Source: Malaya genurostris (lineage: Eukaryota > Arthropoda > Insecta > Diptera > Culicidae). Taken from it: 64,000 nt of DNA. The position numbers and the translations under genes were made by a program. Of the stretch, positions 33,991-45,146 are shown one piece after another. A model generated the notes under the pieces. It was given only the letters and a program-made list of their open reading frames with translations, searched no databases and was not told the origin of the DNA. The stretch is taken from contig NC_080571.1 in the NCBI RefSeq assembly GCF_030247185.1, forward strand, positions 349,304,254 through 349,368,253. Reading direction: 5' to 3'. Every line of letters begins with the position of its first letter. The first letter of the stretch is position 1.

Positions 33991-34431
33991 TTTACGTACG
34001 TTGAAATCCTAGCAAGAATTAATTGCTTAGCTGTAATAAACTTCATTAAAATTCATTCTGCTATTGTGATAGCCTTTTGTGTTCAACGTCACATAAAACA
34101 TCAAATATTTCCTTCTTTCAATACAAAAGCTATCGAAAGTTTTGGAAAAAATATTAGAGAAGCATTCGTGGATTCCATTTTATGATGATGAAATAAATTC
34201 ATATCACGGTGAATTGCGAAAACTCATAGGATATCGTTTCAAACTTTCCAAGCCTTCGAATCATTTGTAGCCGATTATAATAAAAAACTTTCAGTGATTT
34301 CTAGACAAAAAGAAAACCTTTCCATATGCGACATCCGACTTTCCTGTTTAAAATACACGTAATATTATAGTTTTTATGCGTGTTCTGAAGGTTTGCGGAT
34401 TCAGGCCAAATTTCTTTGAATAGCGTATTTG
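33991..34431. other. Stretch downstream of the NACHT-ankyrin locus
   Basis: No domain recognised. It follows the stop of the ankyrin C-terminal remnant on the minus strand and may hold its 3' untranslated region; no strong polyadenylation signal stands out. Confidence 0.4.
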
Positions 34432-34695
34432 CTACAGTTCTAGATCTGTCGTGGAGAACCCAAGAACGTACCTTATTGCAAAATTTTTCAGCTTTTCTGT
34501 TAGTCCACATGGATAAAATAATTCGATCAATTCATTGGGAATATTTTCAGCGGTCAGCTTAATACGCGTAAGAGAAGAATTCGATAAAATTTCTAAAACT
34601 GTAGGGGTTTTTAACGAGTTTGGCATGTTGCAAAGGAGTGCATCCGTCTTTTTCTGGGGTGTTCAGCAATTTGGATGCCTGCTCATGTTTGAGCC
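34432..34695 (-). pseudogene. C-terminal end of the NACHT-ankyrin gene, frameshifted
   Basis: The minus strand reads WLKHEQASKLLNTPEKDGCT then PLQHAKLVKN, a diverged last ankyrin unit. After a one-base frameshift near 34605 it continues TVLEILSNSSLTRIKLTAEN and on to LGFSTTDLEL and a stop. LLKHEQA is the same unit boundary as in the main array, so this is the displaced tail of that gene. It is separated from the array by a LINE gag fragment. The non-repeat tail suggests the natural C-terminus was not an ankyrin unit. Confidence 0.65.
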
Positions 34696-35478
34696 AGTCA
34701 GTCGATGTGTGCACTATGTGGAGCACGAAAACATTAAGTACAACATTGCAGTATATATGGAAGATAGTGCTATAGAAGTGCGTGTGCATGATCTTCCCTC
34801 AAGCGTCATCGATCCTTATGTTCGTAAAACTATGTCCCAATACGGAGAGATTCTCTTTATCGAAAAAGAAAAGTGGGAGAGCTTTTTCCCCGGTATTCTA
34901 AATGGCGTACGTTTGTTACACATGCGTTTGAAGAGACCTATACCTTCTTATGTGACTTTTGGTCAGGATACAAGAATCCCGTGCAAATCACTTGTTACCT
35001 ATGACAATCAGATGGCCACATGTCAATATTTCCAAAAAGCTGTTCACTACGGTAAGCTATGTGATAAACTGAACAAGAAGACAACTATACCGAAGGACAA
35101 CGGTGCTTCCTTCACACCAATCCCAAGCAACCCCAGTATACCTGTGACAGTCACCAACAACAGGGAAGCATCCCCTTCAACGAAACCATCAGTATCCTCT
35201 ATAGAACAAAGTACACCAGCTGCAGTTAACAACTTACCATCCAACCAACCAGCAACTGCAAACAATGTACAACAAGGTGCATCTATATCAACTAGCAACG
35301 AAATCCACAACAATACCACCGATGCGGCAATGAATGACGAGACGAACCGCGAACAAACTGCACCTCAATCCTCGAAGGAGGGGAATGGAAGCTCCTCTCC
35401 CCCTAGAAAAAAGGTGACAACGAGCCACAGCCACGTAAAGCTTGTACGCAAATAGGCCTGAATAAAAAATATCTTTTA
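34696..35478 (+). pseudogene. LINE ORF1 (gag-like) fragment inserted in the ankyrin gene
   Basis: From about 34735 it reads YNIAVYMEDSAIEVRVHDLP and ILNGVRLLHMRLKRPIPSYV, then a damaged zinc knuckle CQYFQKAVHYGKLC (second Cys of CX2CX4HX4C is Phe) and a Ser/Thr/Asn-rich tail ending KLVRK. It is the ORF1 protein of a Jockey/LOA-type element, which binds element RNA. No ORF2 follows; sequence after the stop is AT-rich (GAATAAAAAATATC). The first 50 codons of the longer ORF (34535) are antisense ankyrin tail, not gag. Confidence 0.75.
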
Positions 35479-35622
35479 TAAATAAAGCAGTTCGTCCAAA
35501 GTTATCAAAAGTGAGCACCATTTCTGTTGCTTGTTTATGTTTTAGCAATATTCCTACAATCTTCTTTGCTTTCTTTTTAATGGCGATTTAAAAAGGGATT
35601 TCACCTTATTTATCTTTTGCAA
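35479..35622 (-). pseudogene. Decayed ankyrin unit beyond the array stop
   Basis: In a frame shifted relative to the array one reads ERGASVVAKDK, stop, GEIPF, stop, IAIKKKAKKIVGILLKHKQA and on to NFGRTALF. A unit thus continues past the array's stop but carries a deletion that changes frame and two nonsense codons. It abuts the gag fragment at about 35479. Confidence 0.75.
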
Positions 35623-38600
35623 CTACCGATGCACCGCGTTCAAATTCGAAGTGCGCAACATTTTTGTTGCTTGTTTGTGTTTTAGCAATATTTCGATAAC
35701 CTTCTTAGCGTTCTTTTCAATGGCGATATGAAGAGGGATTTTACCATCTTTATCCTTTGCCATTACCGATAAACCGCGTTCAATTAGAATGTTCAGGAGT
35801 TCATAATTATCAGAGATGGCGGCCATATGTAAAGTAGTTTGTTCATATTTATCCGAAGTGAGCAACATTTCTGTTGCTTGTTCATGTTTTAGCAATATTT
35901 CGGTAACCCGATTTGCGTTCTCCATAATGGCAATATGAAGAGGGATTCTACCATTTATATTCTTTGCCATTACCGATAAACCGCGATCAATAAGAATGTT
36001 CACAATCTCGTAATTATCAGAGATTGCGGCAAAATGTAAAGCAGTTTGTCCATCATTATCCGAAGTGAGCAACATTTCTGTTGCTTGTTCATATTTTAGC
36101 AATATTTCGATAACCTTCTTAGCATTCTTTTGAATTGCGGTATGAAAAGGAATTTCACCATCTATATCCTTTGCCATTACCGATAAACCGCGTTCAATAA
36201 GAATGTTCACAATCTCGTAATTATCATAGAATGTGGCCAAATGTAAAGCAGTTTGTTCATATTTATCCGAAGTGAGCAACATTTCTGTTGCTAGTTCATG
36301 TTTTAGCAATATTTCGATAACCTTCTTAGCGTTCTTTTCAATGGCGGTATGAAGAGGGATTCTACCATTTATATCCTTTGCCATTACCGGTGCACCGCGT
36401 TCAATAAGAATGTTCACAATCTCGTAATTATCATAGAATGTGGCCAAATGTAATGCAGTTTGTTCATATTTATCCGAAGTGAGCAACATTTCTGTTGCTT
36501 GTTCATGTTTTAGCAATCTTTCGATAACCTTCTTAGCGTTCTGTTCAATGGCGAGATGAAGAGGGATTTTACCATTTGTATTCTTTGCCATTACCGATAA
36601 ACCGCGTTCAAATAGAATGTTCAGGAGTTCATAATAATCAAAGATGGCGGCCAAATGTAAAGTAGTTTGTTCATATTTATCCGAAGTGAGCAACATTTCT
36701 GTTGCTTGTTCATGTTTTAGCAATATTTCGATAACCTTCTTAGCATTCTTTCGAATTGCGGTATGAAAAGGGATTTCACCATCTATATCCTTTGCCATTA
36801 CCGATAAACCGCGTTCAATAAGAATGTTCACGAGCTCATAATTATCAGAGATGGCGGCCAAATGAAAAGCAGTTTGTTCATATTTATCCGAAGTGAGCAA
36901 CATTTCTGTTGCTTGTTCATGTTTTAGCAATATTTCGATAACCTTCTTAGCGTTCTTTTCAATGGCGATATGAAGAGGGATTTTACCATTTGTATTCTTT
37001 GCCATTACCGGTGCACCGTGTTCAATAAGAATGTTCACAATCTCGTAATTATCATAGAATGTGGCCAAATGTAAAGCAGTTTGTTCATATTTATCCGAAG
37101 TGAGCAACATTTCTGTTGCTAGTTCATGTTTTAGCAATATTTCGATAATCTTCTTAGCGTTCTTTTCAATGGCGATATGAAGAGGGATTCTACCATTTAT
37201 ATCCTTTGCCATTACCGATAAACCGCGATCAATAAGAATGTTCACAATCTCGTAATTATCAGAGATTGCGGCCAAATGTAAAGCAGTTTGTCCAAAGTTA
37301 TCCGAAGTGAGCAACATTTCTGTTGCTTGTTCATGTTTTAGCAATATTTCGATAACCTTCTTAGCATTCTTTTGAATTGCGGTATGAAAAGGAATTTCAC
37401 CATCTATATCCTTTGCCATTACCGATAAACCGCGTTCAATAAGAATGTTCACGAGCTCATAATTATCAGAGATGGCGGCCAAATGTAAAGCAGTTTGTTC
37501 ATATTTATCCGAAGTGAGCAACATTTCTGTTGCTTGTTCATGTTTTAGCAATATTTCGATAACCTTCTTAGCGTTCTTTTCAATGGCGATATGAAGCGGG
37601 ATTTTACCATTTGTATTCTTTGCCATTACCGGTGCACCGTGTTCAATAAGAATGTTCACAATCTCGTAATTATCATAGAATGTGGCCAAATGTAAAGCAG
37701 TTTGTTCATATTTATCCGAAGTGAGCAACATTTCTGTTGCTAGTTCATGTTTTAGCAATATTTCGATAACCTTCTTAGCGTTCTTTTCAATGGCGATATG
37801 AAGAGGGATTCTACCATTTATATTCTTTGCCATTACCGATAAACCGCGATCAATAAGAATGTTCACAATCTCGTAATTATCAGAGATTGCGGCCAAATGT
37901 AAAGCAGTTTGTCCAAAGTTATCCGAAGTGAGCAACATTTCTGTTGCTTGTTCATGTTTTAGCAATATTTCGATAACCTTCTTAGCATTCTTTTGAATTG
38001 CGGTATGAAAAGGAATTTCACCATCTATATCCTTTGCCATTACCGATAAACCGCGTTCAATAAGAATGTTCACGAGCTCATAATTATCAGAGATGGCGGC
38101 CAAATGAAAAGCAGTTTGTTCATATTTATCCGAAGTGAGCAACATTTCTGTTGCTTGTTCATGTTTTAGCAATATTTCGATAACCTTCTTAGCGTTCTTT
38201 TCAATGGCGATATGAAGAGGGATTCTACCATTTATATCCTTTGCCATTACCGATAAACCGCGATCAATAAGAATGTTCACAATCTCGTAATTATCAGAGA
38301 TTGCGGCCAAATGTAAAGCAGTTTGTCCAAAGTTATCCGAAGTGAGCAACATTTCTGTTGCTTGTTCATGTTTTAGCAATATTTCGATAACCTTCTTAGC
38401 ATTCTTTTGAATTGCGGTATGAAAAGGAATTTCACCATCTATATCCTTTGCCATTACCGATAAACCGCGTTCAATAAGAATGTTCACGAGCTCATAATTA
38501 TCAGAGATGGCGGCCAAATGAAAAGCAGTTTGTTCATATTTATCCGAAGTGAGCAACATTTCTGTTGCTTGTTCATGTTTTAGCAATATTTCGATAACCT

Positions 38601-41600
38601 TCTTAGCGTTCTTTTCAATGGCGATATGAAGAGGGATTTTACCATTTGTATTCTTTGCCATTACCGGTGCACCGTGTTCAATAAGAATGTTCACAATCTC
38701 GTAATTATCATAGAATGTGGCCAAATGTAAAGCAGTTTGTTCATATTTATCCGAAGTGAGCAACATTTCTGTTGCTAGTTCATGTTTTAGCAATATTTCG
38801 ATAATCTTCTTAGCGTTCTTTTCAATGGCGATATGAAGAGGGATTCTACCATTTATATCCTTTGCCATTACCGATAAACCGCGTTCAATCAGAATTTTCA
38901 CGAGCTCGTATTTATCAAAAAATGCGGCTATATGTAATGTAGTTAGTTCAAATTTATCCGAAGTGAGCAACATTTCTGTTGCTAGTTCATGTTTTAGCAA
39001 TATTTCGATAACCTTCTTAGCGTTCTTTTCAATGGCGATATGAAGAGGGATTCTACCATTTATATTCTTTGCCATTACCGATAAACCGCGATCAATAAGA
39101 ATGTTCACAATCTCGTAATTATCAGAGATTGCGGCCAAATGTAAAGCAGTTTGTTCATATTTATCCGAAGTGAGCAACATTTCTGTTGCTAGTTCATGTT
39201 TTAGCAATATTTCGATAATCTTCTTAGCGTTCTTTTCAATGGCGATATGAAGAGGGATTCTACCATTTATATCCTTTGCCATTACCGATAAACCGCGTTC
39301 AATCAGAATTTTCACGAGCTCGTATTTATCAAAAAATGCGGCTATATGTAATGTAGTTAGTTCAAATTTATCCGAAGTGAGCAACATTTCTGTTGCTAGT
39401 TCATGTTTTAGCAATATTTCGATAACCTTCTCAGCGTTCTTTTCAATGGCGATATGAAGAGGGATTCTACCATTTATATTCTTTGCCATTACCGATAAAC
39501 CGCGATCAATAAGAATGTTCACAATCTCGTAATTATCAGAGATTGCGGCCAAATGTAAAGCAGTTTGTTCATATTTATCCGAAGTGAGCAACATTTCTGT
39601 TGCTAGTTCATGTTTTAGCAATATTTCGATAATCTTCTTAGCGTTCTTTTCAATGGCGATATGAAGAGGGATTCTACCATTTATATCCTTTGCCATTACC
39701 GATAAACCGCGTTCAATCAGAATTTTCACGAGCTCGTATTTATCAAAAAATGCGGCTATATGTAATGTAGTTAGTTCAAATTTATCCGAAGTGAGCAACA
39801 TTTCTGTTGCTAGTTCATGTTTTAGCAATATTTCGATAACCTTCTTAGCGTTCTTTTCAATGGCGATATGAAGAGGGATTCTACCATTTATATTCTTTGC
39901 CATTACCGATAAACCGCGATCAATAAGAATGTTCACAATCTCGTAATTATCAGAGATTGCGGCCAAATGTAAAGCAGTTTGTTCATATTTATCCGAAGTG
40001 AGCAACATTTCTGTTGCTAGTTCATGTTTTAGCAATATTTCGATAATCTTCTTAGCGTTCTTTTCAATGGCGATATGAAGAGGGATTCTACCATTTATAT
40101 CCTTTGCCATTACCGATGAACCGCGTTCAATCAGAATTTTCACGAGCTCGTATTTATCAAAAAATGCGGCTATATGTAATGTAGTTAGTTCAAATTTATC
40201 CGAAGTGAGCAACATTTCTGTTGCTAGTTCATGTTTTAGCAATATTTCGATAACCTTCTTAGCGTTCTTTTCAATGGCGATATGAAGAGGGATTCTACCA
40301 TTTATATTCTTTGCCATTACCGATAAACCGCGATCAATAAGAATGTTCACAATTTCGTAATTATCAGAGATTGCGGCCAAATGTAAAGCAGTTTGTTCAT
40401 ATTTATCCGAAGTGAGCAACATTTCTGTTGCTAGTTCATGTTTTAGCAATATTTCGATAACCTTCTTAGCGTTCTTTTCAATTGCGATATGAAGAGGGAT
40501 TCTACCATTTATATTCTTTGCCATTACCGATAAACCGCGATCAATAAGAATGTTCACAATCTCGTAATTATCATAGAATGTGGCCAAATGTAAAGCAGTT
40601 TGTTCATATTTATCCGAAGTGAGCAACATTTCTGTTGCTAGTTCATGTTTTAGCAATATTTCGATAATCTTCTTAGCGTTCTTTTCAATGGCGATATGAA
40701 GAGGGATTCTACCATTTATATCCTTTGCCATTACCGATGAACCGCGTTCAATCAGAATTTTCACGAGCTCGTATTTATCAAAAAATGCGGCTATATGTAA
40801 AGTAGTTAGTTCAAATTTATCCGAAGTGAGCAACATTTCTGTTGCTAGTTCATGTTTTAGCAATATTTCGATAACCTTCTTAGCGTTCTTTTCAATGGCG
40901 ATATGAAGAGGGATTCTACCATTTATATTCTTTGCCATTACCGATAAACCGCGATCAATAAGAATGTTCACAATCTCGTAATTATCAGAGATTGCGGCCA
41001 AATGTAAAGCAGTTTGTCCAAAGTTATCCGAAGTGAGCAACATTTCTGTTGCTTGTTCATGTTTTAGCAATATTTCGATAACCTTCTTAGCATTCTTTTG
41101 AATTGCGGTATGAAAAGGAATTTCACCATCTATATCCTTTGCCATTACCGATAAACCGCGTTCAATAAGAATGTTCACGAGCTCATAATTATCAGAGATG
41201 GCGGCCAAATGTAAAGCAGTTTGTTCATATTTATCCGAAGTGAGCAACATTTCTGTTGCTTGTTCATGTTTTAGCAATATTTCGATAACCTTCTTAGCGT
41301 TCTTTTCAATGGCGATATGAAGAGGGATTTTACCATTTGTATTCTTTGCCATTACCGGTGCACCGTGTTCAATAAGAATGTTCACAATCTCGTAATTATC
41401 ATAGAATGTGGCCAAATGTAAAGCAGTTTGTTCATATTTATCCGAAGTGAGCAACATTTCTGTTGCTAGTTCATGTTTTAGCAATATTTCGATAATCTTC
41501 TTAGCGTTCTTTTCAATGGCGATATGAAGAGGGATTCTACCATTTATATCCTTTGCCATTACCGATGAACCGCGTTCAATCAGAATTTTCACGAGCTCGT

Positions 41601-42480
41601 ATTTATCAAAAAATGCGGCTATATGTAATGTAGTTAGTTCAAATTTATCCGAAGTGAGCAACATTTCTGTTGCTAGTTCATGTTTTAGCAATATTTCGAT
41701 AACCTTCTTAGCGTTCTTTTCAATGGCGATATGAAGAGGGATTCTACCATTTATATTCTTTGCCATTACCGATAAACCGCGATCAATAAGAATGTTCACA
41801 ATCTCGTAATTATCAGAGATTGCGGCCAAATGTAAAGCAGTTTGTCCAAAGTTATCCGAAGTGAGCAACATTTCTGTTGCTTGTTCATGTTTTAGCAATA
41901 TTTCGATAACCTTCTTAGCATTCTTTTGAATTGCGGTATGAAAAGGAATTTCACCATCTATATCCTTTGCCATTACCGATAAACCGCGTTCAATAAGAAT
42001 GTTCACGAGCTCATAATTATCAGAGATGGCGGCCAAATGTAAAGCAGTTTGTTCATATTTATCCGAAGTGAGCAACATTTCTGTTGCTTGTTCATGTTTT
42101 AGCAATATTTCGATAACCTTCTTAGCGTTCTTTTCAATGGCGATATAAAGAGGGATTTTACCATTTGTATTCTTTGCCATTACGGATGCACCGTGTTCAA
42201 TAAGAATGTTCACAATCTCGTAATTATCAGAGATTGCGGCAAAATGTAAAGCAGTTTGTTCATATTTATCCGAAGTGAGCAACATTTCTGTTGCTTGTTC
42301 ATGTTTTAGCAATATTTCGATAACCTTCTTAGCGTTCTTTTCAATGGCGATATAAAGAGGGATTTTACCATTTGTATTCTTTGCCATTACCGATGCACCG
42401 CGTTCAATAAGAATGTTTACAATCTCGTAATTATCAGAGATTGCAGCAAAATGTAAAGCAGTTCGTCCAAAGTTATCCGA
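35623..42480 (-). CDS. Ankyrin-repeat array, severed 3' part of the NACHT-ankyrin gene
   Basis: About 2285 uninterrupted codons encode roughly 33 units of 69 residues, each two ankyrin repeats: TALHLAAISDNYEIVNILI, then GLSVMAKNINGRIPLHIAIE, then a KNAKKVIEILLKHE-x-ATEMLLTSD linker. TALHLAA/IPLHIAI are the ankyrin TPLHxAA motif. The ORF formally extends to 42513, but the first residues (MSQFVLIPD) come from the inserted LINE. The phase matches the 5' gene exactly at TSDNFG. It ends in TSNLNAVHR where a deletion changes the frame. Without its N-terminus it has no obvious promoter, yet it carries no nonsense codon, implying recent expansion or recent disruption. Confidence 0.85.
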   Translation of the reverse strand, partial: SDNFGRTALHFAAISDNYEIVNILIERGASVMAKNTNGKIPLYIAIEKNAKKVIEILLKHEQATEMLLTSDKYEQTALHFAAISDNYEIVNILIEHGASVMAKNTNGKIPLYIAIEKNAKKVIEILLKHEQATEMLLTSDKYEQTALHLAAISDNYELVNILIERGLSVMAKDIDGEIPFHTAIQKNAKKVIEILLKHEQATEMLLTSDNFGQTALHLAAISDNYEIVNILIDRGLSVMAKNINGRIPLHIAIEKNAKKVIEILLKHELATEMLLTSDKFELTTLHIAAFFDKYELVKILIERGSSVMAKDINGRIPLHIAIEKNAKKIIEILLKHELATEMLLTSDKYEQTALHLATFYDNYEIVNILIEHGAPVMAKNTNGKIPLHIAIEKNAKKVIEILLKHEQATEMLLTSDKYEQTALHLAAISDNYELVNILIERGLSVMAKDIDGEIPFHTAIQKNAKKVIEILLKHEQATEMLLTSDNFGQTALHLAAISDNYEIVNILIDRGLSVMAKNINGRIPLHIAIEKNAKKVIEILLKHELATEMLLTSDKFELTTLHIAAFFDKYELVKILIERGSSVMAKDINGRIPLHIAIEKNAKKIIEILLKHELATEMLLTSDKYEQTALHLATFYDNYEIVNILIDRGLSVMAKNINGRIPLHIAIEKNAKKVIEILLKHELATEMLLTSDKYEQTALHLAAISDNYEIVNILIDRGLSVMAKNINGRIPLHIAIEKNAKKVIEILLKHELATEMLLTSDKFELTTLHIAAFFDKYELVKILIERGSSVMAKDINGRIPLHIAIEKNAKKIIEILLKHELATEMLLTSDKYEQTALHLAAISDNYEIVNILIDRGLSVMAKNINGRIPLHIAIEKNAKKVIEILLKHELATEMLLTSDKFELTTLHIAAFFDKYELVKILIERGLSVMAKDINGRIPLHIAIEKNAKKIIEILLKHELATEMLLTSDKYEQTALHLAAISDNYEIVNILIDRGLSVMAKNINGRIPLHIAIEKNAEKVIEILLKHELATEMLLTSDKFELTTLHIAAFFDKYELVKILIERGLSVMAKDINGRIPLHIAIEKNAKKIIEILLKHELATEMLLTSDKYEQTALHLAAISDNYEIVNILIDRGLSVMAKNINGRIPLHIAIEKNAKKVIEILLKHELATEMLLTSDKFELTTLHIAAFFDKYELVKILIERGLSVMAKDINGRIPLHIAIEKNAKKIIEILLKHELATEMLLTSDKYEQTALHLATFYDNYEIVNILIEHGAPVMAKNTNGKIPLHIAIEKNAKKVIEILLKHEQATEMLLTSDKYEQTAFHLAAISDNYELVNILIERGLSVMAKDIDGEIPFHTAIQKNAKKVIEILLKHEQATEMLLTSDNFGQTALHLAAISDNYEIVNILIDRGLSVMAKDINGRIPLHIAIEKNAKKVIEILLKHEQATEMLLTSDKYEQTAFHLAAISDNYELVNILIERGLSVMAKDIDGEIPFHTAIQKNAKKVIEILLKHEQATEMLLTSDNFGQTALHLAAISDNYEIVNILIDRGLSVMAKNINGRIPLHIAIEKNAKKVIEILLKHELATEMLLTSDKYEQTALHLATFYDNYEIVNILIEHGAPVMAKNTNGKIPLHIAIEKNAKKVIEILLKHEQATEMLLTSDKYEQTALHLAAISDNYELVNILIERGLSVMAKDIDGEIPFHTAIQKNAKKVIEILLKHEQATEMLLTSDNFGQTALHLAAISDNYEIVNILIDRGLSVMAKDINGRIPLHIAIEKNAKKIIEILLKHELATEMLLTSDKYEQTALHLATFYDNYEIVNILIEHGAPVMAKNTNGKIPLHIAIEKNAKKVIEILLKHEQATEMLLTSDKYEQTAFHLAAISDNYELVNILIERGLSVMAKDIDGEIPFHTAIRKNAKKVIEILLKHEQATEMLLTSDKYEQTTLHLAAIFDYYELLNILFERGLSVMAKNTNGKIPLHLAIEQNAKKVIERLLKHEQATEMLLTSDKYEQTALHLATFYDNYEIVNILIERGAPVMAKDINGRIPLHTAIEKNAKKVIEILLKHELATEMLLTSDKYEQTALHLATFYDNYEIVNILIERGLSVMAKDIDGEIPFHTAIQKNAKKVIEILLKYEQATEMLLTSDNDGQTALHFAAISDNYEIVNILIDRGLSVMAKNINGRIPLHIAIMENANRVTEILLKHEQATEMLLTSDKYEQTTLHMAAISDNYELLNILIERGLSVMAKDKDGKIPLHIAIEKNAKKVIEILLKHKQATKMLRTSNLNAVHR
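35630..42480 (-). repeat. 207-bp tandem array with higher-order structure
   Basis: Basic unit 207 bp (69 codons), about 33 copies. The variant with KFELTTLHIAAFFDKYELVK occurs six times. Its positions (about 38907, 39320, 39734, 40148, 40768 and 41596) are spaced 414, 414, 414, 621 and 828 bp, all multiples of 207. Other blocks recur as three-unit (621-bp) sets. Near-identity within block types at DNA level indicates recent unequal exchange or conversion. Confidence 0.9.
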
Positions 42481-42984
42481 TGTGGAATCAGGAATCAGAA
42501 CAAATTGGCTCAAATGGCACGTTCCCCTTGATATTTGGAGATTTGTGCCTTGCCATCAATTTGTTTTTAACATCATTTTCCCGATATATAAGAGGGAAGG
42601 ATTGAAAGGAAATGGTAAGGGTTGGACTAGGAGGATGGGAAAAATTGACGACACAAAAACACATAAAAGCAGAAGTAAATTCTGCACCCATAAGGGATGC
42701 TGAACAATCTGCTGAGGATCACATTTAGTGGAAGCAGAAGGAAATTCTGAACCTCTACGAGGTCCCGAACAGTCTGCTGTTAATAAAACCTCCAACCCCC
42801 GAGAGGATTTAGAGATCTTACAAAAGCGACACCATTCTGCACTCCCGGAAGAATGCAGAACGACTACGAGCAGAAGTAAATTCGGTACCCCCCAGAGGAT
42901 GCCAAACAATCTGCCAAACCCTATTTAAGGTGAATACAGAAGGGATTCATTCACTCCAGGAAGAACGATGAACCCTTCTGACTA

Positions 42985-43856
42985 TAGCTCCTTACCACAT
43001 TGGGTGAGAAACGAGAGAATATCCTTCAATTTTAGCTCCGCATACACAGACTCAACCATGTATGGAGAACCAAAAACCCGGATACGTAGTTGCGTCAATG
43101 CGGGACAGTTACATATCAGATGATATGAAGTACCATAATCGCATTCACACAAATCACACGAATAATACTCAGCACGTTGAATAGTAGCCATGTGATAATT
43201 GAGTTTGCAATGTCCAGTCAGAGCTCTGACCAGAACACATCAATGATACTTGGAGAAATGCAGTAGACACTTTGACATTTTCAGATCTAAATCTGGTAGA
43301 AATGCTTTTGTCTGAGCGCAAGTTTGCAAGCTGCGCCAGTAGCTGGCATGTTTGGATGCAGCCCAAGAACGTATCTTGTGCTTTATCCAACTAGTTGAAA
43401 GTGGTAAAGCTGGTTCAGGACCAACGAAATCATTCGTTGCACCAGCTCTAGCCAACTCATCAGCCCATTCATTTCCAGTAATACCAGAATGGCCGGGTAC
43501 CCATAAGAAGTAAACAGCATTTGAAATGCTGAGGTCTTCAATTTGAGTTCGACATGCGATCACTAGATTCGACCGTGAGTCATTCGAACTGAGTGCTTTT
43601 AAGGCTGCCTGACTGTCGGAACAAAAATAAATACGTTTACCACAGATCCTCTGCTGAAGTGCCGATTGTACTCCACACAGAATTGCGTAGATTTCTGCTT
43701 GGAACACAGTACAGTATCTACCAAGTGAATGAGACTGCTCCAGCCTATTTCACGACAGTAGATACCAGCACCAGCACGACCATTCAACAGAGAACCGTCC
43801 GTAAAACAAACTATGTGTTCATCAAGTTGTCGTTCCAGACAACCAGACAATCATTC
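42985..43856 (-). pseudogene. LOA-like RNase H and C-terminal domain
   Basis: Frames read CFTDGSLLNGRAGAG (first Asp), MFQAEIYAILCGV (Glu), YFCSDSQAALKAL (Asp) and LWVPGHSGITGNEWADELAR (last acidic site), so all catalytic residues survive though frames shift between them (about 43720 and 43200). The last part has a CDLCECDYGTSYHLICNCPA zinc-binding motif. RNase-H-bearing LINEs of LOA and I type have this order. Confidence 0.8.
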
Positions 43857-44878
43857 CTAACGAAGAGGATAGCTCACATTGAATGTTTTAAAAGGAAAAC
43901 TGCATGTGAGAGTTAGGTCACTAGGAGCGAGTAAATACTCATCCCACGGAACCATTTGAGACCACAAGCGAGTGTGACTGGTAGCATATTCTAATGGGTT
44001 ACTGTTCCAAAGCCCTGTAACCCTAAGACGGTATGCACAAGATAATGCTTCTTGTTTTAGGAACACATGTAGTGGTTTAATGCACAGTAGCGCCTCTAGA
44101 GCAGCAGTAGGAGTTGTCGTGAATGCTCCTGTCATCGCCATTAGGACCATCCTTTGGAGATGATTTAGCTTTGACTGAACTGTCGCGACTTCTCCTTTCT
44201 GCCACCATACAAGACATCCATATGCTAAAATTGGTCTAACGATAGTTGTGTAGATCCAATGAATATATCTGGGTTTGAGTCCCCATGATTTTCCAAAAGC
44301 TCGTCTGCATTGGCCGAAAGCCATGCAAGCTCTTTTAATCCTGAAATCAATGTGAGCAGACCAATTCAGTTTTGAGTCAAGAATAACCCCGACGTATTTA
44401 ACTTGATCGACCACAGTGACCCCTGAACCAAAGAACTGCAACGGACGAGCTCCTGTAATTATCCTACGATGAGTGAAAAGCACCATTGATGTTTTGCCCG
44501 GATTTACAGATAATCCAAACCTGACAACACCATTGTTCAACAGATCGCAGGGCTTGCTGCATTAAATCAAAGAGAGTGTTAATGCTTATACCGGTCATCA
44601 ATATATGATAATCGTCGGCAAAACCATAAGTCGGAAATCCAAGGTTATTAAGTTTCCTTAACAAACTATCAGCGACTAGGTTCCATAAAAGTGGGGATAG
44701 TACACCACCTTGAGGACACCCACAGACACTCAGCTTTCTAATCTCTGGCCTGCCGAAGCGATGCTCAAAGAAGTTGATTGCTAAGCATTGCGTGTATCCA
44801 GTAAGGGAAAAACCCAAGATATTCCGTTCACGACTGCAATGTTTAACCTCCTGCAGCCATTCAGCCATCGGCACGGAA
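43857..44878 (-). pseudogene. LOA-like reverse transcriptase, two overlapping frames
   Basis: The first frame (44464-44874) has VCGCPQGGVLSPLLWNLVAD (block 4) and YGFADDYHILM, so the catalytic FADD box is intact. A frameshift near 44530 leads to the second frame (43857-44540): RFGLSVNPGKTSMVLFTHRR, VKYVGVILDSKLNWSAHI, then the thumb/connection with IYTTIVRPILAYGCLVWW. The palm N-terminus is missing. The enzyme copied element RNA at the nicked target. Confidence 0.8.
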
Positions 44879-45146
44879 ATACACCTTGACTTAGGAGTTC
44901 CTATTTTTGTGGCCTTTTACGACATGGAATAGGAAACCAGTGGATCAATTCTTGGTAAAAAATAATTCCGCCGGATGCCACACGGCTTACCTGTTTGGTG
45001 GACTTATACCACCGGTACAGGTGGACCGTAGCGTTATTCTTAGCAGTTGGGAAACCGCTACCGACACTACACGGCTATCTAGGCTGCTCAGAGAGGGAAG
45101 TTAACATTGATGGTCAACTTCCATGGATGGCCGAGCAGCCGGATAT

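Noticed and set aside
34535..34690. N-terminal 50 residues of the 306-codon gag ORF
   Set aside because: This part is antisense of the ankyrin gene tail; gag homology begins only at about 34735.
35630..42480. Regular direct repeats that could suggest a CRISPR array or satellite DNA
   Set aside because: Units are 207 bp with no unique spacers, stay in one reading frame and encode ankyrin repeats.
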